From: Liriodendron chinense
Lineage: Eukaryota; Streptophyta; Magnoliopsida; Magnoliales; Magnoliaceae
Direction: 5' to 3'
DNA: 64,000 nucleotides
Assembly: GCA_003013855.2 (NCBI GenBank)
Contig: ML058448.1
Span: 930,001 to 994,000, forward strand
Positions 1 through 11,194 of this stretch are shown in pieces. The position numbers were made by a program, and so were the translations under genes. Each line of letters begins with the position of its first letter. The stretch's first letter is position 1. The notes below the pieces were generated by a model. The model did no database searches. It was given only the letters and a program-made list of their open reading frames with translations, and had not been told where the DNA came from.

Positions 1-619
1 ATTCCCAAAGAGTTGTTTGTCAAATCGTTACGAATACCTCTCTCTTGGAAGAAGGCAGCATCGAGTACCGTAGCTCCTCCAACCGCAAAATTCACCCCTT
101 GATGGAAATCTCTTTCGCTGGAATCCCCAAGATAGGGAGGCAGATATGGAAGTCCGAGTTCTTGAGCTGTTCTACCATGTCATAGAACAAGACCGGATGA
201 AAGAGATACATATAAATGCATGTATAATTCAACTTTCTATCACAAATACTGAGGACCCATGATTCCTCACCATTGGATTTAAGAGATTTTACCCTGAAAA
301 TGTTATAATCTCTTACATCAAAAGGTGTTGGAATCACAATTAAGATCTCTTAGATCATACCGATGAAGTCGACGATCAGGCGTCCATCAGAGAACCGACC
401 GGTGGGACGATGGAAATATGTCTCTCCATATGGGAATTGGCTCACGTACTGGGCATTATTCGATTCACGGACTGAGTTGCCAGTGTCGGCAAGTGAATCG
501 CCGAAGCAGAAGATGGAAGTGTAGCAATCTAGTACTGAATCACCAGTAGAAAATGTGAGGAAAACCGTCATAATAACGTGAATGAGCCTGAACATGGTAG
601 GAGAATAGATGGAAGCCAT
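1..619 (-). CDS. GDSL esterase/lipase gene A, partial (exon 1 and part of exon 2)
   Basis: Plant GDSL-type SGNH hydrolase, expected to be a secreted ester hydrolase. Exon 1 is 361-619 (ATG at 619; a second in-frame ATG at codon 9 is also possible) and ends at a GT donor (356-360). Exon 2 begins at 166 after an AG acceptor and runs off the window's left edge, so exons 3-5 lie outside. Exon 1 encodes a hydrophobic N-terminus typical of a signal peptide, then FGDSLADTGN with the nucleophile serine at about residue 42, then PYGETYFHRPTGRFSDGR. Exon 2 gives the LGLPYLPPYL and GVNFAVGGAT blocks (block II glycine). The visible reading frame is open across the splice. This is the only copy here with the classical GDSL motif. 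Assignment to the family is secure; substrate is unknown. Confidence 0.9.
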
Positions 620-1424
620 TTGAGAGGGCAGAAATGGTATCTAGCTAGATCGGGTGAGACAAGATTGAGAGAGTGCACATTCTGGAGAGATCTCTATCGT
701 GTAAGTAAGAGGATGTGTTTGGTAAACATTATGACTTTCTCACCGACATCTTATGAAGAAAAATGGCATTAAAGAATTTGTTTGGATGGAGACAGGAATG
801 AATAAAAAAAGCTACAAATATCAATCACGATCTTGCATTTTATGGGACGCTTCATCGGTGGCTCAGGACCTCTAATAATTATTTTGATCAAATGAGCTTG
901 GTCATTGGTAATAAAAATGGATGGTCCAAATCATGGATCTAGAATGCCATCTTCTAGCTAGAACGTCCCACCTCTGCTTCTTGAAAACTCTTGATAATCG
1001 TTTTGATTTGATGATCCTATCTACTGTATTAAATGACCACCAATTGGACGGTCCAGATAATAGATGTAGACCATCCATAAGGTCACCCCAACTGACTCTA
1101 CATACCTCTACACAATTAGTTTTATCTAATGATAATGATCAACATTTAATGGCCAACAAAGTGAATGGTCCAAACCCATTTATGATGAAAAGGTTTTATA
1201 TATCATGGACTGAACTGCCCACATTGTCGACCCCATGAATATAGGCCCTCATTACTCTGATGAATCACTATGATATGATGATCTTGGCCATTTGATCGGT
1301 GGCCCCTTTGATGGATGATCAAATAGTTTATGAACAAAAATCACCTGATCGGGTATCTAATTGTCGATCTTATAAAACCCACCTCTAATTCCCCATTCCT
1401 CCCCTTTTATTTTTCTCAATATGG
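620..1424. other. Region upstream of gene A, no gene recognised
   Basis: AT-rich sequence with several short WCCAYCC/GGATGG-type words reminiscent of decayed MITEs (for example near 915-1080 and 1260-1320). No TATA box stands out at a good distance from the gene A ATG, and no homology to the B or D promoter is visible. Confidence 0.4.
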
Positions 1425-1458
1425 GGTTATATATTATTATTATTATTATTGTCGTTGT

Positions 1459-2124
1459 TGTCGTCGTCATCGTCGTTCCCGAGCTCGCCCCTCGGCAAAT
1501 GGCCGACCACGTACGAGGGCGACTGAATAATGGAGGGCGACTGCACCTCCAAACAAGCTGAGGCGACCGTCTAGAATCAGTCTCCAAGCTAGGGCGCATA
1601 GCTTCGGTATCCGACCCCTCGGTCCGACCTGACCAGACCAGACCAACTGTCGGAATGCGACAAGATGAAAGGAGCAAACATGTGTCCCACCCAGTCTCTC
1701 TAAACGCAACACATGGCAAGTGTCAGGCACAAAGCCTACACCCACGTCCAATGATTAAGGCATGCTTAGTGTGTCAGGTAGGCCTACCAACTACTAGAGC
1801 CGTCCCATGCTACCATGATTGGAAAGTTGCGAGCTGGCATGTCTGGATGGACTTGTCAGAACAAGACGTCAGCTACCCTCTATAAATACCCCCATCACTA
1901 GAGGCCAAGGTATGCAAACAAACCAACTCTCATCCAACTACTATCTGACCTGAGATCCGATCTGACTTAGGCATTGGAAGGTCCTTGCCGCACCGCAGCT
2001 TCCCTCTCTTTCCCTTCGTTTGTGAGTCCGCAAGATCCAGCGAAGGAAGACTATCACGAGACTTCAAACCAATTGCAACACCTCTCCGACCTCACCCATT
2101 ATCGACCAAATTTGGACGACAACA
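1459..2124 (+). repeat. 5' LTR of the LARD/TRIM-like element
   Basis: Aligns by eye to 2953-3601 over shared blocks such as GGAGGGCGACTG and GACCCCTCGGTCCGACCT. It ends GACGACAACA just before the primer-binding site. The start is approximate because it merges with a GTC/ATT simple repeat. Confidence 0.65.
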
Positions 2125-2952
2125 GAGTGGCGCCATCTGTGGTCATCACAGGCCCGCTTCAGAGCCTCTTCTAAGGATGCCCTCTACTTCTCCGTCAGTT
2201 CGGCCAGCGACCGAAGCACGTCCGCTTGCGCAGCCAAGGACTACGGCTCCTCCGAGCATCCATGACCATAGCTAGTTCCTGGTTCTTCCAATCAAGCTTG
2301 GTTCGGGCCCCAGCCACCCTCTCGTCAGCCTCCCTACCCAGCCTCTTCAGCTCCCGAACTTGATCGCAATCCGTCGTGGCCTCAAGGACCACCTACAGCA
2401 AGCAACCGACGCCAGGAAAAGATGGAAACAATGATAATACAAGGAGAAGAATAATACATACCTTGAGGGTTGTAAACATTTCTCCCCCAAGGGTCGACTC
2501 TAGCCTTGCCGACGTAATCTTTTCGGTGTCCTCCGGCAAAAGTTCCGTCGCGGCCTAGGTGATCAACGGCAACAGATGCCGAGGGACGACAGTGGAAACT
2601 TGCTCGGAGCCACCAAGCGGGGCTTCGGACAAAGAAAGTCCTGGTGCCCCCTCCGCTTGGGCCTGGGGGGCTTCTGATGACGAAGGACCCGGGAACGATA
2701 AAGCGACGATACATTTCGCTTGTCATCACCACGTGTCCGACTATGATTCGCCTAAACCCTAAAGCAGCTGACATGTCGTACCCACAATCATGGAGAAGCC
2801 TCAAAACCCGAGCCCTCCATAAATTTCTCGCCCGATAGTTGGCGGCGCCTGGGAAGAAATTTGAAAATTCGTGACTTCCTACACAAATGGGGTCAGCCTG
2901 CGTTCTCACCCCAACACCGACCACATCAACCTCGAGAGTAGGGGGCTACTAT

Positions 2953-3601
2953 TGTGAGAGTTGCCGAGCTGGCCTCTTGGAAAACAACCGACCATGAGGA
3001 CAACCGAACAACGGAGGGCGACTGCGCCACCAAACGAACCAAGGCAACCATTCGAAATCAGTCTCCGAGTTGGGGCGCATAGCTCGGGTATCTGACCCCT
3101 CGGTCCGACCTAACCAGACTAGTCATTGGAAGGCGACAACATGCAAGGAGAATAAACGTGTCCCATCAATCTCTCTAAACACAGCACATGGTGAGTGTTA
3201 GGCGCAAAGCCTGCACCCATGCCTAATGATTACGGCAGGCCTAGTGTCTCTAGGTAAGCATGCCAGCTACTGGAGTTTTCCCACACTCCAATTATTAGAA
3301 AGTTGCAGGCTGATATGTCTCGATGGACTTGTCAAAACCAGATGCCAGCCATCCTCTATAAATACTCCCATTACTCCAGGCCAAGGTACGCGAACAATTA
3401 AACTCTCACCCAACCATTGTCCAACCTGATATTTGATTTAACTTAGGCATCAGAGGGTCCCATGTCGCAATGTGGCTCCCCTCTCTTGTCCTTCATTTGT
3501 GATTCCACATGATCCAGCAAAGGAAGACGATTACGAGATTCCAAACCAACTACAGCACCTCTCCGACCTCACCTGTTGCCAACTAAATTTGGGCGACAAC
3601 A
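2953..3601 (+). repeat. 3' LTR of the LARD/TRIM-like element
   Basis: Begins TGTGAGAGTTGCCGAGC after a polypurine stretch and ends GGGCGACAACA. It has the same TATA-like box and 3' block as the left LTR. Confidence 0.7.
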
Positions 3602-4849
3602 TTTATTATTAATATTGTTATTATTATTATTATTTTGTAATCCAATTTTATTGAGTGTAAAAATTTATACATTCATTCAGGCAAGCACCAAAAAAAAAAA
3701 AAAAAAAAAAAAACAGACCTCACCTATCATATCCCTTGAGATAAAGCACATGTACAAGAGAGTAGCAACAGATGACAAAAGTATGGGTTGATTACATTCC
3801 TACTGCCCAAGGCTCCTCCCACTTTAATATACCTTAATTTTTATTTTATTTTTTTTAACACATGCATACACGCACCACAATAGGATTTCACCATAATGGA
3901 TAATCGAATCCATGACCTCGTGTTGAAACTCTTGTGAGTCTACCATCGGGGTATGAGTAAGGACCTATGGATTATAGGTATTCAAAATACACAATATTGT
4001 TGTTTTTTTCTTAAATTTCTCTTTTATATTGTTGTGAGTAGGAATCAAATGTCTTTTATGGCTATTGCTAAGGGCAAGAAAGTCACACACGTAACAAAGG
4101 TGCACTATGCTACTAATCCATTGTATACGTGGTACCTTGATGATACTCCAAAATAGTCAAATTATCGGTTGCATCACTAATTGTTTACAGCTAGGCTGAC
4201 GCAGTTCACATCAGCCAACAAAAAGCCACCACATGTCGGCACACTTGTATGGAAGATGGGGGAGAAACATACTCACACCAAGAGATCATACTTTCGGCGG
4301 TTATCTACTAAAAACACGTAGCTTACCAAAAGCAGTTGATGCTCATAACCATGCACATGGCTAGCACAAAAAAGGCAATAATCTCTCATAGGGCAAATAA
4401 CCAACGTACACAAGACACATGCAACCCTTAGCTTGTCAAGGAAGTTTTTAAAAAGATTTTTCATTGCTAAATTCTTTGTAACCAACAAAAGCACGGCATG
4501 GCTGTCTAGGATCATCTTAAAATGAATTTTTTTTCTATAAGAGTCGTCCAAAACTTTTCTAAAAATCATAAGAAATCAAGAGCGAACAAAGAAAAATCAT
4601 CCAAAAGAAGAAGCAGATCACATATAATGGCACAACATAACAAAAAACCCAAATCTGACAAGGTTACTGTCACTGTGTAATCGAAAGATTTATCTGCAAG
4701 TCACGAAACCTTACGCATGGCCACCGCCTCTTAAAACTCTATAAAAGAAGCACTTAAAGAAGTGCTCCGATCTCTCATAAATAGAAGTCAATCAATCTCT
4801 TTACACTTTTCATTATTTATCCCTTTCATCTTCTATATATAGATAATTA
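3602..4849. other. Intergenic: ATT repeat, poly-A, SINE-like remnant, unexplained AT-rich DNA
   Basis: Contains an ATT microsatellite (3602-3636) and an A-run of about 24 (3690-3713). About 3840-3965 is a minus-strand SINE-like remnant sharing the CGTGTTGAAACTC block with the SINE at 38398-38554. A 98-codon minus-strand frame at 4273-4569 has a few Cys/His residues but nothing I can assign; it could be a worn LINE fragment. Confidence 0.4.
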
Positions 4850-5500
4850 TTAATTTTAACTTCTTAATTTAGTTCCTCCATTTCTGTCTAATTAACCATG
4901 TTGCAGTAAGTTCAGAGTCAATAATCTTTAGCATAGTTTCGTTGTTGTCCAACACATCGTTGCAGTACACACTTAGAAGTAGTTTAGATATCCACGACCC
5001 AATCATCAAATTCCAGATTATTAAGTTTTAACTTGATGCATCTCCAGTCACATCCTGCTAACATCACGCTACGACCGTCTCATGACCATTTGGTAGTTTC
5101 CATGATCATTTGCTAGCATAAGCCATCATATGCATTTCATTCATTCCTCTACTTAATTTTGATTCGTTTTTTGTTGATCGTACTACTCTAGCATTTGAAT
5201 TAATAAAATCGATGATTCGGTCTTATTTTTTTAATTTTGTCCAATCTTCTATTACTTTATTGAGAAACTCGATCTTCATTCATCGTTGGAAAAAAGTTTC
5301 CATTCAGAATTGCTAACACTTCCCTTATGAAATTTCCTAATTATTATAACAATTGGTGCCTATATAGTCATGACAATCTTCATAGATTTTGTCTTAATTT
5401 GGTTGATTCCACGTTTGGAGTCACAAGAGTTCAATCAATTCGAGTTGAATATGACACTAGCATGCTCGAAACTTAATCTAATTGCACTTGTTTAACCAAA
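4850..5500. repeat. Duplicated non-coding block, partner of 36880-37500
   Basis: Long, gapped similarity to 36880-37500 in the same order: TTAGTTCCTCCA, TTTAGCATA, ATTGTCCAAC, TATTCACGAC or similar, CACATCCT. No coding potential. The two blocks lie on the same side of genes B and C, so I read them as the distal part of the B/C segmental duplication. Confidence 0.6.
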
Positions 5501-7214
5501 TTCAAGTCATGCATAATACAGGTGGTCACATGTCTAGATTAAATAGCAACACTAAGATTACATCAATAAAATGATATGAACCATCCAAACATTGGCATAT
5601 AAATCAATGGTTAAAAGATGTTGGGAAGCCGCTCACTACTAATCCTATGCTTGTAGCCACCTGAGTTTCAGAATTGTCATTTTTTTTGTTAAAGCATATA
5701 TTTCAATGGGCTTATTACAATCATTTTGTCAAACATCACATGTGTACACTAATTAGAGATGTTAGTTGATTTAGTAATCAAATTCAAAATCCTATAAATG
5801 TATTCTAAAATTTCAATGCATTGCTTTTCCTTTTTTTTTTTCTTGCGGCCCCTGGAATACAACCACTGAGACTTCAAAATCACCTATGTGTTTTGAAATC
5901 CAATGCATTCCATGTAGAAGCTCCCAAAAAGGCCCAAGTATTTTATAAGACCGGAGAGCTTTGGTCGGAGCTCCTCCACTAGAGGGTCGCTCAATGTGTA
6001 CCTGCTTCTGGACAACAATGTTATGAGCAGACCATTCATTTAGAAGGTCCCACCATCTGGGCCCTCGCCATACAATGCACAACCGGATGATAACCCTGCC
6101 ATGCGCTCAGCTGTTAATGTTTCTACCAGTGGGGCCCATAGAAATCGGTGGTATTTCAGGTTCAACCACGATGCACCATGCGTTAACAACTTACCAGGAT
6201 GGAAGACCATAGCCGCTTGATCTTTGGCTATTATTTTTTAACTCAATCTTTTATTGTAGGTCACCAGAACCCAGCAATTCAACTTCTTTGATCACTGTAT
6301 CAGGGGCCCACTTTGAATGACTGAAAATGTGCCCTTCAACTGCTTTGTTCACTGTATCAGGGGCCCACTTTGACAAACTGAAGACGAGCCTTAGCCTCGG
6401 GTCTATCAGCATAATACCCACTTTGTAGGGGGAAAGCTACTACTTTTGTCCATCACGCGTATGGAGCCCTATCCATCCACGCGCAGGCACACGTGCTAAT
6501 ATGGACCCGGACTGCTAGACCTTTCCATCCACTAGGAAATAATTCTTCCATCTCGTCCTTCAAAATCAGGGCCCGATTTTCTAGCCATCCATTTATTTTA
6601 TTTGTGAAATGGCTCTAATTTTGAGTAAAAAGATCTAAAAAATGCATCCCACCTAACAGAAAGATCTGATCGAGAACATGTTTATCATATTCGCACGAGT
6701 GCCCGCGTGTGGATGGACGACGCTACCACACGCGTGTGGATGGCGACTTTGCTAACTTTACAAAGCTTGATGAGTCATCAACCATAAGCGAGAAAGCAAA
6801 GCATATTGGCATGAGTTCGTTTTTCCTCTGTCGCGACTAACAATCCATCGTTTATCGCTGCCTACTAGGGCCGATGTGCTGAGACGGTCCAATGATTTTA
6901 CTCGTCCATATTTTAGTAACTATGGTAAATAAGATATTGTCTAATCTTAATGCTTAAGCGATGATCCTGACCATTTATATTTGGAGTTGAATGCAATCCA
7001 TTGAATATTACCTTTCATGTTCTAAATATATCTATAGATAGTGAAAGTCAAAATCATTCTTGCAGCGCGATTTTCTTACAGTGGCCGTTATAGGATAGGT
7101 TTGGTTCTGGCCATCATCGTCTATCATCTTGTCTTATGAGAGGGTTGGACGTTATTTAAACATCACATGGTTCATGATGATTTCAACAGTGGACTACTTT
7201 ATTTCCACAATTGC
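5501..7214. other. Intergenic, no gene seen
   Basis: No gene recognised. An imperfect direct duplication of about 57 bp around 6279-6390 repeats CACTGTATCAGGGGCCCA twice. Scattered GGGCCCAC words hint at decayed MITEs. Confidence 0.4.
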
Positions 7215-7359
7215 CTGTGGCGGGGCCCACTTTGAGTTTTTCAATGGGTATACTTTTTTGGCACACCTACTAGGATGGACTGACTGATGGACAGATTCCA
7301 TTTACATATAGATTATGTGACAAAGATTCATGGGATGTATGAGTATACGGTAAATTGAT

Positions 7360-7745
7360 ACTCGGAGGAGCCTAACGTGATGTATGGGTTTTATAGAGAT
7401 CATCCATCAATTTTTCCATATCATTTTAGGGTACCAAAAAATAAGGCAGATCTAAGGCTCAAGTGGGCCACACCACCGGCAACAGTGGTGATAACCTTCG
7501 TAGAAATCACTGTGATGCCTATTTGCTACCCAAACTGTTTATAAGGTCATATAGACTTGAATGAAGGGAAAACACAAATATCAACTTAATAAAAAAATGG
7601 TGAACCTTAGGAAGTTTTCAATTGTAAGCATTTAATTCCCACTGTGTGGTCAACTTGGCAAAATGGATTGACCGTGTGGATAAAAACCTATACAGCACTG
7701 GCTCCTTAGATCCCCTGCCTGTTCCAAGCCCAGGTGTAGTACCCA
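7360..7745. mobile_element. Degenerate palindromic MITE (core family)
   Basis: Shows the family order: GTGATGTATGGGTTTTAT, a CATCCATC block, TTTTAGGG, AAGGCAGATC, CAAGTGGGCCACACCA, AACAGTGGTGAT, AAACACAAATATCA and, at the right, GACCGTGTGGAT. The right half is shortened and no target duplication could be fixed. Confidence 0.6.
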
Positions 7746-8019
7746 ATTCAGGTCCATACTCTTTTTTTGGTCCGTACTCGTGTCGCTACCTCGGTGATAT
7801 TTGATTAGTCAGCTAATGTTTTGATTGGTCAGCTAATGTTTTTATTTTTTATTTTTTATTTTTTGTTAGTACAACACCTTTAGTCACAATTCAATGTTAC
7901 CCACACTCAGTCTACCACTGTCCCAGAGGTGTGGGTCAGCCAGTCACTGTTAAAAATGTGCAGAGAAAATTCAAAAGCTGTCAGTCCTGAGGTGAGCTCT
8001 AATGCCAGCATTCCAAATC

Positions 8020-8547
8020 GGGAGCCGACCAGGTGCGGCCCAGCCTCACCGAAGACAATGCGGCCATTAATATGGGGCCCACCTTGATATATGTATTCTA
8101 TACACATGCAGTCCATCTGATTTTCCAGATCATTTTAAGGCAGTTACCAAAACTGAAGAACATCCAAATCTCAGGGGAACCATATTACGAGGAAACGGGG
8201 GTGATTAAATGCCCCACCACTAAAAACTTCCTAGGGCACACCAAAAGGTTTCCCAATTATTTATGTGTAATCCAAATTGCTGACAAGGTCACATGTGCCT
8301 GGATGAATGGATAAAACAAATATCAGCTTCATTGAAAACTTTTGCACCTCGTTAATGCTCAATCACTACTGTTTCCTATGGTATAGTCCACCTGAGAATT
8401 GGATCTATTTAATTTTTTTTACCACACCATAAAATAATAGGGTAAAATTAATGGACTGTGTGAATATAAAATACATACATCAGGAGGGGCCTAAGGTAAG
8501 GGCTGAACCATTTTGGGTGAGGCCAGGGCGGCACATAATCCACTCCC
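8020..8547. mobile_element. Palindromic MULE-like MITE, GGGAG arm subfamily
   Basis: A 528-bp foldback element. The ends GGGAGCCGACC and the complement of ATAATCCACTCCC form imperfect inverted termini extending through GGCCTCACC. The core carries the family hallmarks (GGGCCCACCTTGATATATG on the left, CATACATCAGGAGGGGCC on the right). Flanked by near-identical 9-mers TTCCAAATC (8011-8019) and ATTCAAATC (8548-8556), the target duplication size of Mutator-like elements. No open frame of note. Confidence 0.82.
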
Positions 8548-8556
8548 ATTCAAATC

Positions 8557-8949
8557 AAGAAGCTGATTGTGTCCGGCCTGCGGGTCTCTAGCAAACAACG
8601 AGCAGATCTGTGTGGCTGCCCACCATGATGTATTTGTTTATCTACATTGTTCATCTCTTCTCTCAAATCGTTTTAAGATATGAGCCCTAAAATAAGGCAG
8701 ATCCAGCACTCAAGTAAACCACACCAGATATTACTATTGCATTTAATGCTTCCTACATTTAATGCAACTCCAGCTTACTATTTAGTGTGGTCCACTTGAG
8801 CATTGGATCTTCCTCATTTTTGGGCTCATACCTTAAAATGATTTGAGAAATGTGATGGCCAACATGAATAAACAAACGCATTACGGGCCTCCACACAGAT
8901 TTGCCCGTTCCTTGCTAGAGACAAGGAAGGGCCAAATGCAATCTACTTA
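8557..8949. mobile_element. Palindromic MITE abutting the previous one
   Basis: Terminal inverted repeat of about 45 bp including GTCTCTAGCAA at the left and TTGCTAGAGAC at the right. The core has CACCATGATGTATTTG, AAAATAAGGCAGATCC and the complementary right arm, plus a subfamily-specific centre rich in ATTTAATGC. It is bounded by ATTCAAATC (8548-8556), shared with its neighbour, and CTTCAAATC (8950-8958). Confidence 0.75.
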
Positions 8950-9034
8950 CTTCAAATCCCACCCAAACGGGTAGTGCATATACCAACACCTGTAGAGGGC
9001 AGTGCAGTAGCCAATCCACATTCCTCAGAGATAT

Positions 9035-9272
9035 CAAGTGCGTGGATTAGGTGGTGCAACACCACCACCAGTTGCGTGTAATGATGTGTTGGGCGTTGTG
9101 GGGCCAGTGTAATATCTATGTTGTTCGTTCATTTTTCAAGCTCACTTTAAGCATGAACTAAAAAATAAAGTAGACCCAAGGCTCAAGTGGACCACACTAC
9201 AGGAAACACTAGGGATAATGACACCCATCATTCAAACGTTTTTATACCACATCATATATCTATGATTCATGT
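9035..9272. mobile_element. Left half of a palindromic MITE, truncated
   Basis: GCGTGGATTAGGTGG terminus followed by GTGGGGCCAGTGTAAT, AAAATAAAGTAGACCC, CTCAAGTGGACCACAC and ACAGGAAACA, the left-arm order of the family. It stops at the LTR-like sequence starting near 9273; no right half follows. Confidence 0.6.
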
Positions 9273-10473
9273 TGTTAAGGTTATTGGTATTTATAACTGT
9301 TGTAGAATAAAGTTGGTCGTCGAAAGATGTGATCAGAAAGTGATTGAGAGAAGTCATTATCAGATTGTTCGATAGCGAGCCTCCTCTGTTTATTGTTCAT
9401 CTCAGATCCCCGAGCAATGTCATCCGATCAACATGCGAGCAGCTTGGCTCGTGAGCAACTCTCGTCATGAGCACTCCCGAATATGACCACTCTCGTCATG
9501 AGCACTCCCGACATATGACCACTCTCGTCATGAGCACTCCCGACATGTGAGCAGCTCCCAAACATGCGAGCAGCTCTGGTCTCTGGTCTTTGCTCTCTGG
9601 TCATGCGAGCAGTCCTGCTCTCTGCTCTTTGGTCTCTGGTCATGCAGCAGCCCTGCTCTCTGGTCTCTGGTCTCTGGTCATGCGAGCAACCCTGCTCTTT
9701 GGTCTCTGGTCTCTGGTCATGCGAGCAGCCCTGCTCTCTGCTCTCTGCTCTCTGGTCATGCGAGCAGCTCTGGTCTCTGGTCTTTGGTCTCTGGTCATGC
9801 GAGCAGCCCTGCTCTCTGCTTTCTGCTCTCTGCTCTCTGGTCTCTGGCGAGGACGTCCTTCAGCTCATAGTACCAGCAGCCTATATATGCGAGCAGCTTG
9901 TCTCGCGAGCATCTTCCGACGTGCGAGCAGCTTGTCTCGCGAGCATCTTCCGACGTGCGAGCAGCTTTAACTACTGATGATCAGCGATGACATCCCTTAG
10001 CCTATAGTACCAGCAGCACGTATAGGCCGATTTTGGGCTTATCTCCGTCTACAGCTCCGTGTCTCAAGGGATCTCCATCAAGAGACGTAATCAGTTAGAC
10101 GTGTAAAGTGGTTAGGCTATCCCCTTATCTAAGGATTAACAGGATAAGTGCATTATCCCCTGAAATCAGTACTAATCTTAACAGCTTGCGTAACAGACTG
10201 GATCACCCGGATCTGCATAAATAGATGACCTCACAGATAATAAAGGTACACAATCTCTAAGCCTACATTTCACACTTCATCTTACTATCACAGTACCCGT
10301 ACTGACTTTTCCATCGGAGGGCCATAAGCCGGGCCAACCGGCGGTGGTCCTAACCTTTCTTGGTGTTTGCAGGTTCCCCAATCTACACCATTCATCTCCG
10401 ATTGGAGGTCAGACAACGAAGAATCAAAGTTGGTCTCTGACCAACATCTGTTAGCCAATTTTTGGCGTTAACA
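9273..10473 (+). mobile_element. Probable solo LTR (gypsy-like) carrying minisatellites
   Basis: Starts TGTTAAGG and ends GGCGTTAACA, giving TGTTAA/TTAACA termini. The right third looks like an LTR R-U5: GCATAAATAG TATA-like box near 10217, AATAAA near 10240, then a CCATCGGAGGGCC stretch resembling that of Tat/Ogre-type gypsy LTRs (recalled). The left part is expanded by three minisatellites. No target duplication was found, so the boundaries and the solo-LTR call are tentative. It contains no gene; long open frames across the arrays are artefacts of simple repeats. Confidence 0.5.
9455..9965 (+). repeat. Three successive minisatellites
   Basis: Array 1 (about 9459-9553): about 31-bp units of CTCTCGTCATGAGCACTCCC, three copies. 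Array 2 (about 9560-9850): irregular 40-50 bp units led by CATGCGAGCAGC and filled with CTCTGG/CTCTGC hexamers, about six copies. Array 3 (9889-9956): two identical 34-bp units starting GCGAGCAGCTTGTCTCGCGA plus a partial third. GCGAGCAGC is shared by arrays 2 and 3. Confidence 0.85.
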
Positions 10474-11190
10474 ATAACCGTGATTCATTTCACTTCGAAA
10501 AGATTAAATGGTAGTCAACACAATACAATTCAATATCAGTGATCTTAATGGATCAGATCTGTCAAGCGTTGCTCATATTTTTCAATGGTAAAAGATTTTG
10601 AAATTCAGTAGGGCTCTTATTAGGAACTTTCAAATTAAATAAATATGTTTTACAAAATACTTTCCATAAAATAAAATAAAATATTTTGTTTTCTTCGATG
10701 GATTAATGTTAGCCCAAGTGGGAAAATGTAAGACTTCTATTAAATGGTAAAACATGATCATCAATTGAATTATTCAAATTGAGCAACTAGTGGACCTACT
10801 ACAATTGTGATCGATACAGATAGGCTTAGAGTTGAACGCGTGAAACATGATCACTATACACAATTATTCAAATGGATATGGATTAAATCTACGATGTAGA
10901 GACTTCAGAGGGGAGAAGTGTGATAGGTAAGCTTCTTTGGCCCTCTTTTTTTTTTTTTTTTTCTAAAAATAGATATCTCCTACCCTCTAATCTCATTACG
11001 AGGTTTTCATAAGAGTGTAAGGTGCAAAGTATCGAGTGTCTCCTCTCAATGATATTATAGCATTAGGAATGTCTTCCCACATAGGTAAGCATTTAAGATT
11101 TTAGTTTACAATCTCCATTATTGATGTATAAGTAATCTGTTTATTCCATGGTCTATTTACTCCTGTATTAAGATTACGTCACAATATTAT
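10474..11190. other. Intergenic AT-rich DNA, nothing recognised
   Basis: A poly-T run near 10948-10965 and the direct motif AAACATGATCA/AAACATGATCACT (about 10750 and 10845). No gene or clear element. Confidence 0.35.
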
Positions 11191-11194
11191 CTAT

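Larger units (their letters stand above)
1459..3601 (+). mobile_element. Short non-autonomous LTR retrotransposon (LARD/TRIM-like)
   Basis: Two direct repeats of about 650 bp flank an 830-bp internal region. The right LTR runs about 2953-3601 (starts TGTGAGAG, ends ACAACA). The left one runs about 1459-2124 with a less certain start. Each LTR has a CTCTATAAATAC promoter-like box (about 1875 and 3353), which fixes the plus orientation. Directly after the left LTR comes TGGCGCCATCTGTGG, resembling a plant gypsy primer-binding site. A purine-rich AGTAGGGGG precedes the right LTR. No gag or pol is visible inside. Both ends abut ATT-type microsatellite DNA, so it probably inserted into a simple repeat. 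LTR divergence suggests it is not recent. Confidence 0.75.

Noticed and set aside
2382..2924. 180-codon minus-strand frame in the LARD internal region
   Set aside because: No motif recognised, antisense to the element and GC-rich; kept only as a remark under findings.
4273..4569. Possible LINE zinc-binding domain on the minus strand
   Set aside because: Only a few Cys/His residues and no flanking reverse transcriptase; too weak to annotate.
9547..9977. Three overlapping plus-strand frames of 107-137 codons
   Set aside because: They lie in a CTCTGG-rich minisatellite; openness in all three frames is due to repeat composition, not coding.
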